The notes beneath the pieces are model-generated. The model did not search any database, was not told the DNA's origin, and saw only the letters and a list, made by a program, of their open reading frames with translations. A stretch of DNA of 39,973 nt. Origin: Candidatus Kuenenia stuttgartensis. GTDB lineage: Bacteria; Planctomycetota; UBA11346. The translations under genes and the position numbers were made by a program. The DNA lies in contig CAMCMZ010000031.1 in assembly GCA_945876185.1 (NCBI GenBank), positions 1 to 39,973 on the forward strand, read 5' to 3'. Shown here in pieces: positions 25,400 through 34,820 of this stretch (within the stretch, counting starts at the first letter, position 1; each line of letters opens with the position of its first letter).

Positions 25400-26710
25400 A
25401 TGCGCGCCGCCATGAACGACCACGCCGTCTCCGCCTTCGCCTCCACCTCCTCCGCCGCCACTACCAGCCACGTCGATGACCTCTGCCGCCGCGCCCGTCC
25501 GGCAGCCCGGGTGGTGTCGCTGCTGCCGACGGCGCGCCGCCAGGAGGCGTTGCAGGCGGCGGCGGACGCGCTGACGGCCGCCGCACCGGAGATCCTCGCG
25601 GCGAATGTCCGCGATGTCGACCAGGGCCGGAAGGACGGCCTGTCCAACGCGCTGATCGATCGCTTGCGCCTGGATGCGAAACGCCTCGACGGCGTGATCG
25701 CCGATCTGCGCGCCGTCGCCGAACTGCCCGATCCGGTCGGCCAGGTGCTGGAGAGCCGCACCATCGCCCTGGGCATCCAGGCGACGAAACTCAGCGTTCC
25801 GATCGGCGTGGTCGCGATCATCTTTGAGAGCCGGCCCAACGTGACCGTGGACACCGCCGCGCTCTGCCTGATGAGCGGCAACGCCTGCATTCTGCGTGGC
25901 GGCAAGGAGGCGGCCCATTCCAACCTGGCCCTCGCCACCGCCTTCCGCGCTGGACTGGAACAGGCCCGCGTCCCGGCTGATGCGGTGCAGCTCGTCGCCC
26001 TGCCCGACCGCGCCCTGATCGCGGCCCTGCTCAAGCGCGACGATGCGCTCGACCTGGTTGTGCCGCGCGGCGGCGAAGCGCTCATCCGCCACGTGGTCGA
26101 GGTCTCGCGCGTGCCGGTGATCAAGCACGACAAGGGCGTGTGCAGCCTGTACGTCCACACTGCCGCCGACCAGGCGATGGCGCTTCAACTCATCGAGAAC
26201 GCCAAGTGCCAGCGGCCGGCGGTCTGCAATGCGATCGAGAACGTCCTCGTCGATGCCGCTATTGCTGCGGCGTTCCTGCCCCGCCTCGCCGCCACACTGA
26301 CCCCGAAGGGCGTGGAACTGCGCGCCGACGAACGGGCGTTGCCGTTCCTGCCCGGTGCCAAACCCGCCACCGAGGCCGATTGGTCGACCGAATACGGCGA
26401 ACTCATCCTGGCGGTGAAGACCGTCGATGATCTGGCCGAGGCGATCGCCTTCACGCAACAGTACGGCAGCCACCACAGCGACGGCATCATCACCGCCGAT
26501 GCGGCCGCCGCCGAAGCCTACCTCGCCCAGATCGACAGCGCCTGCGTCTACCACAACGCCTCGACGCGGTTCACGGATGGCGGCCTGTTCGGTTTTGGCG
26601 CCGAGGTCGGCATCAGCACCAACCGCGTCCACGCCCGCGGCCCGATGGGGCTGAGGGAACTGTGCACCTACAAGTGGGTGTGCCGGGGCAGCGGTCAGGT
26701 TCGACCCTGA
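25400..26710 (+). CDS. proA: Glutamate-5-semialdehyde dehydrogenase (gamma-glutamyl phosphate reductase)
   Basis: ProA reduces gamma-glutamyl phosphate with NADPH in proline synthesis. Starts at 25400 (MRAAMNDH) or 25412 (MNDH) give 436 or 432 residues, slightly longer than the usual ~417 because of a Ser/Ala-rich leader. Aldehyde dehydrogenase-fold signatures are clear: PIGVVAIIFESRPNVTVD, LRGGKEA, VPRGG(E), VIKHDKGVCSLYV and the catalytic Cys in KCQRPAVCNAIE. The C-terminus has HNASTRFTDGGLFGFGAEVGIST. No proB adjoins. The gene is convergent with rubrerythrin across a repeat-bearing gap. Confidence 0.96.
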   Translation: MRAAMNDHAVSAFASTSSAATTSHVDDLCRRARPAARVVSLLPTARRQEALQAAADALTAAAPEILAANVRDVDQGRKDGLSNALIDRLRLDAKRLDGVIADLRAVAELPDPVGQVLESRTIALGIQATKLSVPIGVVAIIFESRPNVTVDTAALCLMSGNACILRGGKEAAHSNLALATAFRAGLEQARVPADAVQLVALPDRALIAALLKRDDALDLVVPRGGEALIRHVVEVSRVPVIKHDKGVCSLYVHTAADQAMALQLIENAKCQRPAVCNAIENVLVDAAIAAAFLPRLAATLTPKGVELRADERALPFLPGAKPATEADWSTEYGELILAVKTVDDLAEAIAFTQQYGSHHSDGIITADAAAAEAYLAQIDSACVYHNASTRFTDGGLFGFGAEVGISTNRVHARGPMGLRELCTYKWVCRGSGQVRP

Positions 26711-26722
26711 CGTAGTCAGCCT

Positions 26723-26824
26723 AAAAATCGCAATTGCATCCCACCTGCTGCGTTGGTCGTCGGTCATGTGGCGCTGCCACACTCCCTCCTCCCGCCTTGC
26801 ATCTGGGGCGCACTTGCGATTTTT
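26723..26824. terminator. Long stem-loop between convergent proA and rubrerythrin genes
   Basis: Perfect 11-bp inverted arms AAAAATCGCAA (26723-26733) and TTGCGATTTTT (26814-26824) enclose about 80 bases. Inside is a second perfect hairpin, TGTGGC-GCT-GCCACA (26767-26781). Both outer arms end in a T-run on their own strand, so the whole can act as a bidirectional terminator. The conserved-looking interior suggests a dispersed structured repeat rather than a simple terminator. Confidence 0.7.
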
Positions 26825-26842
26825 GCTGGCAATTAGGGTCAG

Positions 26843-27418
26843 TTACCAGTTGTCGGCCTGAACCTCAAAATGCTCCTGCGGATGCGCACAGGCCGGACAA
26901 GCCTTGGGTGCTTCTTCACCTTCGTGGGTGTAACCGCAGTTGCGGCAGGTCCAGGTGGTCTTCTCGCCCTTCTTGAACACCGTGCCGTCCTGCACGTTTT
27001 TCAGTAGCGCCCGGTAGCGTTCCTCGTGGTGCTTCTCGGCGATGCAGATGCGCTCGAACACCGCCGCCACGGCCGGGAAGCCTTCTTCGCGTGCGACCTT
27101 GGCGAAGGCTGGATACAACTCGGTCCATTCCTCGTGCTCGCCGCCGGCTGCATGGGCAAGGTTCTCGGCGGTGGTGCCGACCTTGCCGGCCGGGAAGGTC
27201 GCGGTGATCTCGACGTCGCCGCCTTCAAGGAATGAGAAGAACCGCTTGGCGTGCTCTTTTTCCTGGTTCGCGGTTTCTTCGAAGATCGCGGCGATCTGGA
27301 CGAAGCCCTCCTTCCGGGCCTGGCCCGCGAAGTAGGTGTAGCGATTGCGCGCCTGGGATTCGCCAGCGAACGCTTTGAGGAGGTTCTTTTCGGTCTGGGT
27401 GTTTTTGATCGAGGGCAT
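26843..27418 (-). CDS. rbr: Rubrerythrin
   Basis: Rubrerythrin is a non-haem diiron peroxidase that detoxifies hydrogen peroxide in anaerobes and microaerophiles. The start at 27418, with AGGA upstream, gives 191 residues, the standard length. The ferritin-like domain has the diiron ligands in [33 protein letters not shown] and [11 protein letters not shown]. The C-terminal rubredoxin domain binds Fe with two Cys pairs (CRNCG and CPACA). Its presence with an [FeFe] hydrogenase fits an anaerobic life style. The leader carries a 20-bp palindrome that may be an operator. Confidence 0.97.
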   Translation of the reverse strand: MPSIKNTQTEKNLLKAFAGESQARNRYTYFAGQARKEGFVQIAAIFEETANQEKEHAKRFFSFLEGGDVEITATFPAGKVGTTAENLAHAAGGEHEEWTELYPAFAKVAREEGFPAVAAVFERICIAEKHHEERYRALLKNVQDGTVFKKGEKTTWTCRNCGYTHEGEEAPKACPACAHPQEHFEVQADNW

Positions 27419-27445
27419 GGGTGATTCCTGGTGTGGTTCAGGTCC

Positions 27446-27465
27446 CCTCGCCAGGCCTGGCGAGG
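27446..27465. promoter_or_regulatory. 20-bp perfect palindrome in the rubrerythrin leader
   Basis: CCTCGCCAGGCCTGGCGAGG is fully self-complementary and lies 28 bases upstream of the rubrerythrin start codon. Its position suits a repressor operator, for example for a peroxide- or iron-responsive regulator. The sequence does not match the AT-rich Fur/PerR box, so the factor is unknown. As RNA it could form a 9-bp stem in the leader. Confidence 0.5.
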
Positions 27466-27652
27466 ATACTCGGGAAGATGCGGCTAAGGTCGGCCAGGGG
27501 AAGCCGCAGGACTCTCGACGAATTCCAAGCGTCGAGTCTATCCGTCCCGGCGATCCCCACCCATGTCGGCAGAGACGTACTTGTGCCCGTCCGGATTCCG
27601 GCCTAGATTCCCTCCGGCTCGCCACCCTTGCTGGCGGCCCAAAGGAGTCCCC

Positions 27653-29524
27653 GTGCATCGCACCTGCGCCGTCCCGACCATCCTCGCCCTCATCGCCTGC
27701 TCTGCCTCCGTGCTGCCTGCGGCGGTATCGCCGATCGAGGCGGCCAGCCAGGTCCGCGCCATCGGACTGGAACAGGTGGTCGCGAGTCCGCGCGCCTACG
27801 AAAGCACCGCGATCCGCTTCCGGGCGGTGATCGTGGGCACGGGCGAGCTCTACGATCCGCTGCGCACCCAGTTCGCGGCCCAGACCCACGCCAACCTGCT
27901 GGTCTGGCCGGAACGCAGCGAACTCTGGACGCCGAATGCCCGCGCCGGGGTGGTGACCACGCTCTACATCGATCGCAACCTGTCGCTCTCGACCAAGCTG
28001 GGCGAGTTCAGGAAATACCAGGTGGTCGAGATCTTCGCCAAAGTCGCGGCAACCAACGACAACCAGCCCTGGTTGCTGGTCGAGACCATCGTCCCGGTGC
28101 CGAAGTCGGGTGCATTCACTGATGCCGCGCTCTATCACGTCGAAGAGGCCGGCAAGCTGGCCGAGGACCCCAACGGCCCGGCGCGCGATCTGGCGGAAGA
28201 CCACTACGCCGCCGCCCTGGCCGAGAATCTGCCGGCCTGGTCCCGCATCACCGTCCTTGGGCTGCGCGCCCGCAACCTGATGGCTGCCGGCCAGTACGCC
28301 GAAACCTCGACCTTCGCCCAGGATGCGATCAAGGCGGCGGAAGCCGACAGCGCCCTGACCGACGCCGACAAGGCGAAACTCTACGTCCTCGCTGCCAAAG
28401 CCCAGGGCGAGACCAAGAGCTACAAAGAGGCCGTCACCCATTCCCGGCGCGCCCTTGCCCTCGATCCCTCGCTCGGTGATGCGTATGCTGTGCTCGGCAT
28501 CGCCCTCGCCGGCCTGGAACGGTACGACGAAGCCCGACGCGAATGCGACAAGGCCGTGCGCCTGCGCCCGCAGGACGCCGAGGTGCGCTGGTACCTGGGC
28601 CGCATTCTTGATCTCCAGGGCCGCTACGACGAGGCCATCGAGGCGCTCAAGAAGGCGATCGACCTGACGCCAAAGGACTACCGCATCCACAAGGCGGTCG
28701 CCGCCGTTTATTTCCACCGCGGGTTGAAGGCCGAGCAGAGCAAGTCTCAGGCGAAGGATTTCGACACCTCGCTGCGCGAATACGACATCACCATCCGCCT
28801 GAACCCGACCGACGCCGAGGCTTTGGTCTTCAGCGGCCAGGTGATCGAGGCTGCCGCCGGTCTTGGCCTGGAAGTCCCCGTCCCGGGTGGCGCGAGCGAA
28901 AAGGCCACCATCGATCTGGCCCTGACGCGCTATGAGGCGGCGACCGCCGCGAACCCGAAGAACCTGCTCGCCCATGAGACGCTGGTGTCCAAGTACGCCG
29001 TGACCAAGCCGGACCAGGCGCTGAAGCATCTGAAGGCCCTGGCCGCGCTCCAACCCGATTCCCTGGCCCGGGTCGTCGCCTGGAGCGACTATCTGCGCGC
29101 CCAGGGCAAGGAGACCGATGCCCTGCCCCTGCTCGCCGCCTTCTGGCAGGGTCACCCCAAGTACGCCGAAGCCGGCCTGGCTTTGGCCAAGCTCCAGATC
29201 GCGCTGGGACTGACCGCCGAATCAATTACCACCCTCGAAGCCGTGGTGCGTCTCGACAAGCCGCCGGCCGAGGCTGGCAAGCTGCTGGATGCGCAGAAAG
29301 ACCGGCTGAAGGCCGAGGCGCTGATGCCGAAACCTGCCGCCAAGGTCCAAGTGAAACCGGAAGCCAAGCCTGAGGCCAGTCCCAAGCCGGAAGCCAAACC
29401 GGAAGTCCAGCCGGCTGCGTCAACCCCGGCACCTGTCCCAGCACCTGCGCCTGCTGCGCCTGCTCCAGCAGCTGAGCCAACACCTGCACCCACTGTGCCT
29501 GCGCCGGCCACTCCTGCACCCTGA
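27653..29524 (+). CDS. Secreted TPR protein with Lys/Glu/Pro/Ala-rich tail
   Basis: The start is a GTG at 27653 with AAAGGAG six bases upstream; the product has 623 residues. It has a signal peptide ([24 protein letters not shown]). A ~110-residue beta-rich domain follows ([24 protein letters not shown]), perhaps an OB-like fold. At least six TPR units lie at about 180-520, clearest at [37 protein letters not shown]. The last ~60 residues are KPEAKPEA repeats turning to PAPAP repeats, likely extended and cell-wall or envelope spanning. It would act as a periplasmic or surface scaffold; the partner is unknown. It is divergent from rubrerythrin. Confidence 0.8.
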   Translation: MHRTCAVPTILALIACSASVLPAAVSPIEAASQVRAIGLEQVVASPRAYESTAIRFRAVIVGTGELYDPLRTQFAAQTHANLLVWPERSELWTPNARAGVVTTLYIDRNLSLSTKLGEFRKYQVVEIFAKVAATNDNQPWLLVETIVPVPKSGAFTDAALYHVEEAGKLAEDPNGPARDLAEDHYAAALAENLPAWSRITVLGLRARNLMAAGQYAETSTFAQDAIKAAEADSALTDADKAKLYVLAAKAQGETKSYKEAVTHSRRALALDPSLGDAYAVLGIALAGLERYDEARRECDKAVRLRPQDAEVRWYLGRILDLQGRYDEAIEALKKAIDLTPKDYRIHKAVAAVYFHRGLKAEQSKSQAKDFDTSLREYDITIRLNPTDAEALVFSGQVIEAAAGLGLEVPVPGGASEKATIDLALTRYEAATAANPKNLLAHETLVSKYAVTKPDQALKHLKALAALQPDSLARVVAWSDYLRAQGKETDALPLLAAFWQGHPKYAEAGLALAKLQIALGLTAESITTLEAVVRLDKPPAEAGKLLDAQKDRLKAEALMPKPAAKVQVKPEAKPEASPKPEAKPEVQPAASTPAPVPAPAPAAPAPAAEPTPAPTVPAPATPAP

Positions 29525-29574
29525 TCGGTCTCGATCGAACCGTCCAAGCCTTCCTGACCGGCTCATGACTGACG

Positions 29575-29602
29575 CATCCTCCCCTTGAAGCCCGGGAGGA
29601 TG
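29575..29602 (+). terminator. Hairpin between the TPR gene and the kinase gene
   Basis: CATCCTCCC (29575-29583) pairs with GGGAGGATG (29594-29602) over a 10-base loop, 50 bases after the TPR stop and 20 before the kinase start. No T-run follows. It might equally affect kinase translation initiation. Confidence 0.4.
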
Positions 29603-29622
29603 ACGCGTATACGGTCAGCAGA

Positions 29623-31968
29623 ATGCCGCATTCCCAGCATTCCCCCCAGGCCTTCCAGGTCATGTTCGATCACGCCGGCGAGGCGATGTTCCGGGTCGAC
29701 GTCGACGCACGCATCCTTGATGCGAACGGTACCGCTTGCCGGCGCCTGGGCCGCCCGCGCGAGGATCTGATCCGGTTGCGCGTGTCCGACATTGACCCCG
29801 ACTACCAACCTGGGCGCTGGCCTGATCACTGGACTGAACTGCGGGACAATCGGACCCTGACCTTCCCGACCCGGCATCGCCGCCTCGACGGCACCTGTTT
29901 CCCGGTCGAGGTCACCTGCACCATGCTGCCGGGCGACACCGAGATGGTGGCCTTGGCGCGCGACCGCAGCCGCGAGGTCGCGACCGAGGTCGCCCTGCGC
30001 GAGGCCCAGGGCTATGCGGATGCGATCGTCGATGCCATCGCCGCGCTCATTGTCGTGCTCGATGGCGAAGGTCGGATCATGCGCTTCAACCGCGCCTGCG
30101 AATCCGCCACCGGCTGGAACGCAGCCGAAGTGCTGGGCCAGCCGTTCTTCGGCATCTTCGTGCCGCTGGAGCAGCGCGACGGCGTACGCGCAGTCTTCGC
30201 CCGCCTGCGCAGCGGCGACTTCCCCAACCGGCATGAGAACGACTGGTTGCGCCGCGACGGTTCGCGGGTGACCATCGCCTGGAGCAACACCTGCACGGTC
30301 GACGCGGCCGGCCAGGTGCGCTTCGTGGTCGGCACCGGCACCGACGTAACCGACCAGCGCCGAACCGAGCAGACTCTGGCCGCGATCGTCGAACATACGC
30401 CCAACGTCGCGATCCAGATCTACGAGCGCGATGGCACCATCCGGCTGTGGAATCCGGCCTCGCAGCTTCTCTATGGCTGGGATGCCGAGACCACCGTCGG
30501 TAAGCTGGCGAACGAGACTTTTCTGCGCGGTCAGGGGTTCATCGATCTGCTTGCGGCCTTCTCCAGCATCGAGCGCGACGGCCGACCGGTCGGCCCGGCG
30601 GTATTTCCGGTCCAGCATCGGGATGGCTACGAAATTCTGCCCTTGTCGACCATCTTCGGCATCCCTGGACCTGAGGGTCGGCAGCAGTTCGTCTGCATGG
30701 ATGTCGACGTCACCGAGCGGGTCCGTCTGCAGCAGGCTCTGGCAACTGCCGCTGGTGGGCCGACCGCCACCGGCGTGGTAAGCGGCGGCAGGGCGTTCTA
30801 CCTGCTCCTGGCGCAGGAGCTGGCCCGCCTGCTCGGCTGCCGCTACGTGCTGGCGGCAACGTTGTCGGACGATCGTGCCACGGCCCAGGCGGTCATCCTT
30901 GTCGCTGATGGCAAAGACGGCGGGGATCTCAGCTATCCCCTGGCGGGAACCCCGTGTGCCAAGGTGGTTGGCAGCGGGGTCTGCCACTTCCCCAGCGGGG
31001 TCGCGGCGCAATTCCCCGACGATCCGTTGTTGACCCAGATGGGCATCGAGGCGTACCTTGGCGCCCCGCTGCACGACAGCACGGGGCTGCCGATCGGCGT
31101 CCTGGTCGCCCTCCACGATCGTCCCTTGCACGCCACCGCCGATAAGATCTCGGTGCTGGAGATCTTCGCTGCCCGCATCGGGGCCGAGCATGTGCGCACC
31201 CGGGCCGAGGCCACCGTGCGCCGGGCCAACGCCGAGCTGGAACAGCGCGTCAGCGAACGCACCGCCCAGCTCGCCGCCATCAATGCCGAGCTGGAATCGT
31301 TCAGTTATTCGGTGTCGCACGACCTGCGCGCGCCGTTGCGTGCGGTCGATGGGTTTTCCGCCGCCCTGGCCGAGGATCACGCTGCCACCTTGCCGGTCGA
31401 GGCGGTCATGCTGCTCACCCGGGTGCGGGCGGCGGCCGGGAAGATGGGCCGGCTGATCGACGATCTGCTCAACCTGGCGCGCATCAGCCGGCGTCCGGTG
31501 CTGCCGCAGGTGGTCGACGTCAGCGCCCTGGCGAGCGAGATCGCGGCCGACCTGGTCCAGGCGCATCCGGCTCGCCGAGTCACTTTCCAGACTGCGCCAG
31601 GCCTGACCGCCTACGCCGACCCGGGACTGATCCGCATCGCCCTCACCAATCTGCTCGACAATGCCTGGAAATTCACCGCGCGTCGCGATCCGGCCCGAGT
31701 CGAGTTGGTGGGCGAAAACCACGACGGAGTCGACTGGCTGGTGGTCGTCGACGATGGCGTCGGGTTCGATCCGCGCTACGCGGATAAGCTGTTCAAGTCC
31801 TTCCAGCGCCTGCATGCGGTGCACGAGTTCGATGGCTCCGGCATCGGCCTCGCCACGGTCGCCCGGGTGGTCAACCGCCATGGCGGTCGCCTGCGCGCGA
31901 GCGGCGTCCCCGGCCAGGGTTCCCGTTTCGCCATTCACTTCCCGCCAGCCGCAAGGAACGCCTCATGA
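29623..31968 (+). CDS. Multi-sensor histidine kinase (PAS-PAS-PAS-GAF-HisKA-HATPase)
   Basis: This is a soluble 781-residue sensor kinase with no membrane helices. Three PAS-like domains (about 10-115, 130-245, 252-370) have typical linkers such as GTGTDVTDQRR and CMDVDVTER. A GAF-like domain follows (about 385-525, with MGIEAYLGAPL), then a coiled linker and HisKA with the phospho-acceptor His566 in SYSVSHDLRAPLRAVDGFS. The HATPase has the N-box ALTNLLDNAWKFT, the G1 motif VVDDGVGFD and the G2 motif GSGIGLATVARVVNRHGG. The H-box is that of the phytochrome-like kinase group that pairs with Rcp1-type regulators. The coupled next gene is such a regulator (ATGA overlap). The signal is probably cytoplasmic, redox or light; no cofactor Cys or His is evident. 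Confidence 0.94.
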   Translation: MPHSQHSPQAFQVMFDHAGEAMFRVDVDARILDANGTACRRLGRPREDLIRLRVSDIDPDYQPGRWPDHWTELRDNRTLTFPTRHRRLDGTCFPVEVTCTMLPGDTEMVALARDRSREVATEVALREAQGYADAIVDAIAALIVVLDGEGRIMRFNRACESATGWNAAEVLGQPFFGIFVPLEQRDGVRAVFARLRSGDFPNRHENDWLRRDGSRVTIAWSNTCTVDAAGQVRFVVGTGTDVTDQRRTEQTLAAIVEHTPNVAIQIYERDGTIRLWNPASQLLYGWDAETTVGKLANETFLRGQGFIDLLAAFSSIERDGRPVGPAVFPVQHRDGYEILPLSTIFGIPGPEGRQQFVCMDVDVTERVRLQQALATAAGGPTATGVVSGGRAFYLLLAQELARLLGCRYVLAATLSDDRATAQAVILVADGKDGGDLSYPLAGTPCAKVVGSGVCHFPSGVAAQFPDDPLLTQMGIEAYLGAPLHDSTGLPIGVLVALHDRPLHATADKISVLEIFAARIGAEHVRTRAEATVRRANAELEQRVSERTAQLAAINAELESFSYSVSHDLRAPLRAVDGFSAALAEDHAATLPVEAVMLLTRVRAAAGKMGRLIDDLLNLARISRRPVLPQVVDVSALASEIAADLVQAHPARRVTFQTAPGLTAYADPGLIRIALTNLLDNAWKFTARRDPARVELVGENHDGVDWLVVVDDGVGFDPRYADKLFKSFQRLHAVHEFDGSGIGLATVARVVNRHGGRLRASGVPGQGSRFAIHFPPAARNAS

Positions 31969-32399
31969 CTCCCATACTGCTGGTCGAGGACAACCCCGAC
32001 GATGAACTGTTGACCCGCCGCGCCTTCGCCAAGAACCGGATCAGCAATCCGATCATCGTCGCCCATGATGGGGCCGAGGCGATCGAGCTGCTCCTCGGTG
32101 CAGACCCGATCCTCCCGGCGGTGGTGCTGCTGGACCTGCAATTGCCCAAGATCGGCGGGCTGGAGGTGCTGTCCCGGCTGCGGGCCGACGAACGCACGCG
32201 CTTGCTGCCGGTGGTCGTGCTCACCACATCGAAAGAAGACAGCGACCTGCTCGCCAGCTACGGCCGCGGCGCCAACAGCTACGTGCGCAAGCCGGTCGAG
32301 TTCGAGCAATTTGTCCAGGCGGTCGGCCAGCTCGGCATCTATTGGCTGTTGCTCAACGAGGCGCCGCCGCCCCCGTCACCGCAGGTCGTGACGCGATGA
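31965..32399 (+). CDS. Single-domain response regulator (Rcp1-like)
   Basis: This is a stand-alone receiver domain of 144 residues. The acidic pair is in VEDNPDD (E8, D9), the phospho-acceptor is D57 in VLLDLQLPKIGG, and T87 (VVLTTS) and K109 (YVRKPVEF) complete the site. The Rcp1-type signature of an extended FEQFVQAVGQLGIYWLLLNE C-terminus is present. There is no output domain, so it works as a phosphate carrier or by protein binding. It overlaps the kinases on both sides by four bases. The pairing with the flanking kinases suggests a phosphorelay. Confidence 0.93.
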   Translation: MTPILLVEDNPDDELLTRRAFAKNRISNPIIVAHDGAEAIELLLGADPILPAVVLLDLQLPKIGGLEVLSRLRADERTRLLPVVVLTTSKEDSDLLASYGRGANSYVRKPVEFEQFVQAVGQLGIYWLLLNEAPPPPSPQVVTR

Positions 32400-33925
32400 A
32401 CGAACCCAGACCGTTGGCGGTCGTGCTGGTCGAGGATTCCGAGGACGACGCCCTGCTGGTCGAGCTCGCCCTGCGCCGGGCCGGCTGGCAGCTTCGCCTC
32501 GACCGTTGCCAGGATGAGCCGACATTTCGCTCGCTGCTCGCGGCAGGTGGCCTGGATCTGGTGATCTCGGACTACGCCCTGCCTGCCTTCAGCGGCCTGG
32601 CTGCTCTGGCGATCGTGCGCGACCATGATCCCGAGCTGCCCTTCATCCTGGTCAGCGGCACCATCGGCGAGGACGCGGCGGTGCAGGCTATGCGCGCCGG
32701 GGCCCATGATTACCTGATGAAGGGCAACCTCGCCCGCCTGATCCCGGCGGTCGAACGCGAATTGCGCGAGGCCGAGGGCCGCCGCCACCGGCGTCTGGCC
32801 GAGCGGCGCCTCGCCGAGTCGGAGCGGCTGCAGCGCACCATCCTCGAATCCATCGGCGAGGCGGTGCTTGCGCTCGATGCCGTCGGCACCGTGGTGCGCG
32901 CGAACCGCGCCGCCGGCAACCTGCTCGGCCAGCCGCCGACGCAGCTCGCCGGCCAGCCCTTTGCGGCGGTGGTGCGCCTCCTGGATCCGGTCACGCGCCA
33001 GCCGCTGCCGGATCCGGTCGCCACCGCCCTGACGGGCATGAGTGTCGACAGCAGTCTGCCAACGCTCCTCGACCTCGGCCCGGATCGCTCCCGCCGGGTC
33101 GAGGTCGGCGTCCATCCGCTGCGCTCCGACGACGGCACCGTGCTCGGCGCGGTGCTCGCCCTGCGCGATGTGACCGAACGCTTCGACCACGAACAGGATT
33201 TGCGCCAGGCCCAGAAGCTCTCCGCCCTGGGTCAACTCGCCGGCAGCGTGGCGCACGACTTCAATAACCTGCTCACCATCGTGCTCGGCCAGGCCACCAT
33301 GCTCGCCGTCGATCCTGGTCTGAGCGGACGATCGCGTGAGCGGCTTGGGCAAATCAGCCAAGCGGCCGAACGCGGCGTGGCCCTGGTGGCCCGGATGGTC
33401 AGCTTTGCCCGCAAGGGCAGCCTGGAGCCCCAGGTCTTTCCGCTCGACCCCGAAGTGCGCGCCGTCGCCGACCTGTTCGCTGGCGCCTGCCAGCGCAATC
33501 TCCGGGTCGAACTCGCCCTGGGCGCCGACGCCGCGACCATCACCGGGTTTCCAACCCAGGTGCACAGCGCTCTGCTCAACCTGCTGGTCAACGCCCGCGA
33601 CGCCCAGCCCCAGGGCGGCCTCATCCGGGTCAGCACCGATCTTGTCGTCCTGGATCAGGAAACCGCCGCCCGCGCCCGTCCCGCCCTGGCCGCCGGACGC
33701 TGGCTGCGGATCGCCGTGGCTGACGCGGGCACCGGCATCAGTCCGGCGGTCATGCCCCGGCTCTTCGAACCGTTCCTGACCACCAAGCAGCCAGGCAAGG
33801 GCACCGGCTTGGGCCTGCCGTCAGTGCTCGGCTGCGCCCGCGATCACCAGGGCGGCGTGCTGGTCGACAGCGTGGTCGGCACCGGCACCACCATGACGGT
33901 GCTGTTCCCGTTCAACGCGGGCTAG
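32396..33925 (+). CDS. REC-PAS hybrid histidine kinase (NtrB-like)
   Basis: The ATG at 32396 overlaps the regulator stop (ATGA). The protein has 509 residues. An N-terminal receiver has the acidic cluster VEDSEDD and D59 (DLVISDYALPAFSG). A PAS domain (about 145-262) follows. HisKA has His287 in LAGSVAHDFNNLLTIVLGQ, the H-box typical of NtrB/FixL-type kinases. The HATPase N-box LLNLLVNARDAQ and the G-box GKGTGLGLPSVLG are present. Having the receiver at the N-terminus means its kinase activity may be gated by phosphorylation from the kinase two genes upstream. No cognate DNA-binding regulator follows. Confidence 0.93.
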   Translation: MNEPRPLAVVLVEDSEDDALLVELALRRAGWQLRLDRCQDEPTFRSLLAAGGLDLVISDYALPAFSGLAALAIVRDHDPELPFILVSGTIGEDAAVQAMRAGAHDYLMKGNLARLIPAVERELREAEGRRHRRLAERRLAESERLQRTILESIGEAVLALDAVGTVVRANRAAGNLLGQPPTQLAGQPFAAVVRLLDPVTRQPLPDPVATALTGMSVDSSLPTLLDLGPDRSRRVEVGVHPLRSDDGTVLGAVLALRDVTERFDHEQDLRQAQKLSALGQLAGSVAHDFNNLLTIVLGQATMLAVDPGLSGRSRERLGQISQAAERGVALVARMVSFARKGSLEPQVFPLDPEVRAVADLFAGACQRNLRVELALGADAATITGFPTQVHSALLNLLVNARDAQPQGGLIRVSTDLVVLDQETAARARPALAAGRWLRIAVADAGTGISPAVMPRLFEPFLTTKQPGKGTGLGLPSVLGCARDHQGGVLVDSVVGTGTTMTVLFPFNAG

Positions 33926-33998
33926 AGTCGACCAGCCTGCCATCAGGATTTACACCAATCACGGGCAACGCTTTTGGCTATCCGACATGGCTTAAGAT

Positions 33999-34820
33999 TC
34001 ACGCCCGCCACGACGGCGGCCAGGCCCAGGACGCCGCCAGCATCAGTCCCAGGATCGCCACCGCGACCTGAGCCGGGGGCAGGTCCCACGACCACGACAG
34101 GGCGAAGCCAGCAGTGATCGCGCCTTCGGCCAGGAGCACCGCCAGCCACGGCAGCGGAGCTAATCGGTGCAGCAGGCGTCGGCTGATGAGCACGGGCAGC
34201 ACCAGCAGTGCGGTGGTGAACAGAGCGCCGGTGACCTTGAGGGACGCCGCCAAGAGCAGCGCCAGGCCCATCGCGGCGCTGATCGTCAGCAGGGTCGGCG
34301 CCGTGCCTTGGGTGCGTGCGGTCGCTGGTTCCCAGGCGGCAAGCAGCAGGCGGCGGCCGGCGACGGCGACGGCGCACAGCGTCGCTACCGCCAAGCCGAT
34401 CGCGACGGCAGCCTGCGTCCAGGTCGCGCCGAGCACCGAACTCGCCTGGAGTTGCGCCATCTGTTCGGCGCCCTGCGGATGCCGCGCGAGCGCCAGGACG
34501 GTGAATGCGGAACCGGCGAGGATCATCCAGGCGGCGACGGCTTCGGGCCGTTCACGCGGCGGCGGGCGCTGGGCGAGCAGGGTCGCCGCGCCAATCGCCA
34601 GAAATGCCCAGGCAGCGGGGAAGGGCCAGGCCCAAGCGAGCGCTAGCGCGACACCGCAGGCGCCGACCTGGACCAGGCCGACGCCCAGCAACGCCTGCTC
34701 GCGCGCCACCACCGGGATGCCGGCAAGGGGCAGCGCTGCCCCGAGCGCCCAGGCGGCGATATAGCTCGCACCGAACTGCGGCCAGCCGTCGTGCAGCCAG
34801 GCCGGGATCAGGGATTCCAT
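33999..34820 (-). CDS. znuB: Metal ABC transporter permease (ZnuB type)
   Basis: The ATG at 34820 overlaps the ATPase 3' end by 13 bases and gives 273 residues; the upstream frame lies in the ATPase gene. About eight hydrophobic helices and the segment MGLALLLAASLKVTGALFTTALLVLPVLISR match the conserved core of the ZnuB/MntB/TroC (ABC-3) family. That family imports Zn2+, Mn2+ or Fe2+. It follows the ATPase and binding protein in one minus-strand unit, convergent with the hybrid kinase. Zinc is favoured over manganese by the companion genes but is not proven. Confidence 0.87.
   Translation of the reverse strand: MESLIPAWLHDGWPQFGASYIAAWALGAALPLAGIPVVAREQALLGVGLVQVGACGVALALAWAWPFPAAWAFLAIGAATLLAQRPPPRERPEAVAAWMILAGSAFTVLALARHPQGAEQMAQLQASSVLGATWTQAAVAIGLAVATLCAVAVAGRRLLLAAWEPATARTQGTAPTLLTISAAMGLALLLAASLKVTGALFTTALLVLPVLISRRLLHRLAPLPWLAVLLAEGAITAGFALSWSWDLPPAQVAVAILGLMLAASWAWPPSWRA

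Noticed and set aside
27419..29155. A long upstream extension of the rubrerythrin frame
   Set aside because: It is antisense to the TPR gene. Rubrerythrin has a standard length and a Shine-Dalgarno site at 27418.
29563..31938. A 791-codon minus-strand frame opposite the histidine kinase
   Set aside because: It is the GC-driven shadow of the kinase gene, with no recognisable motif.
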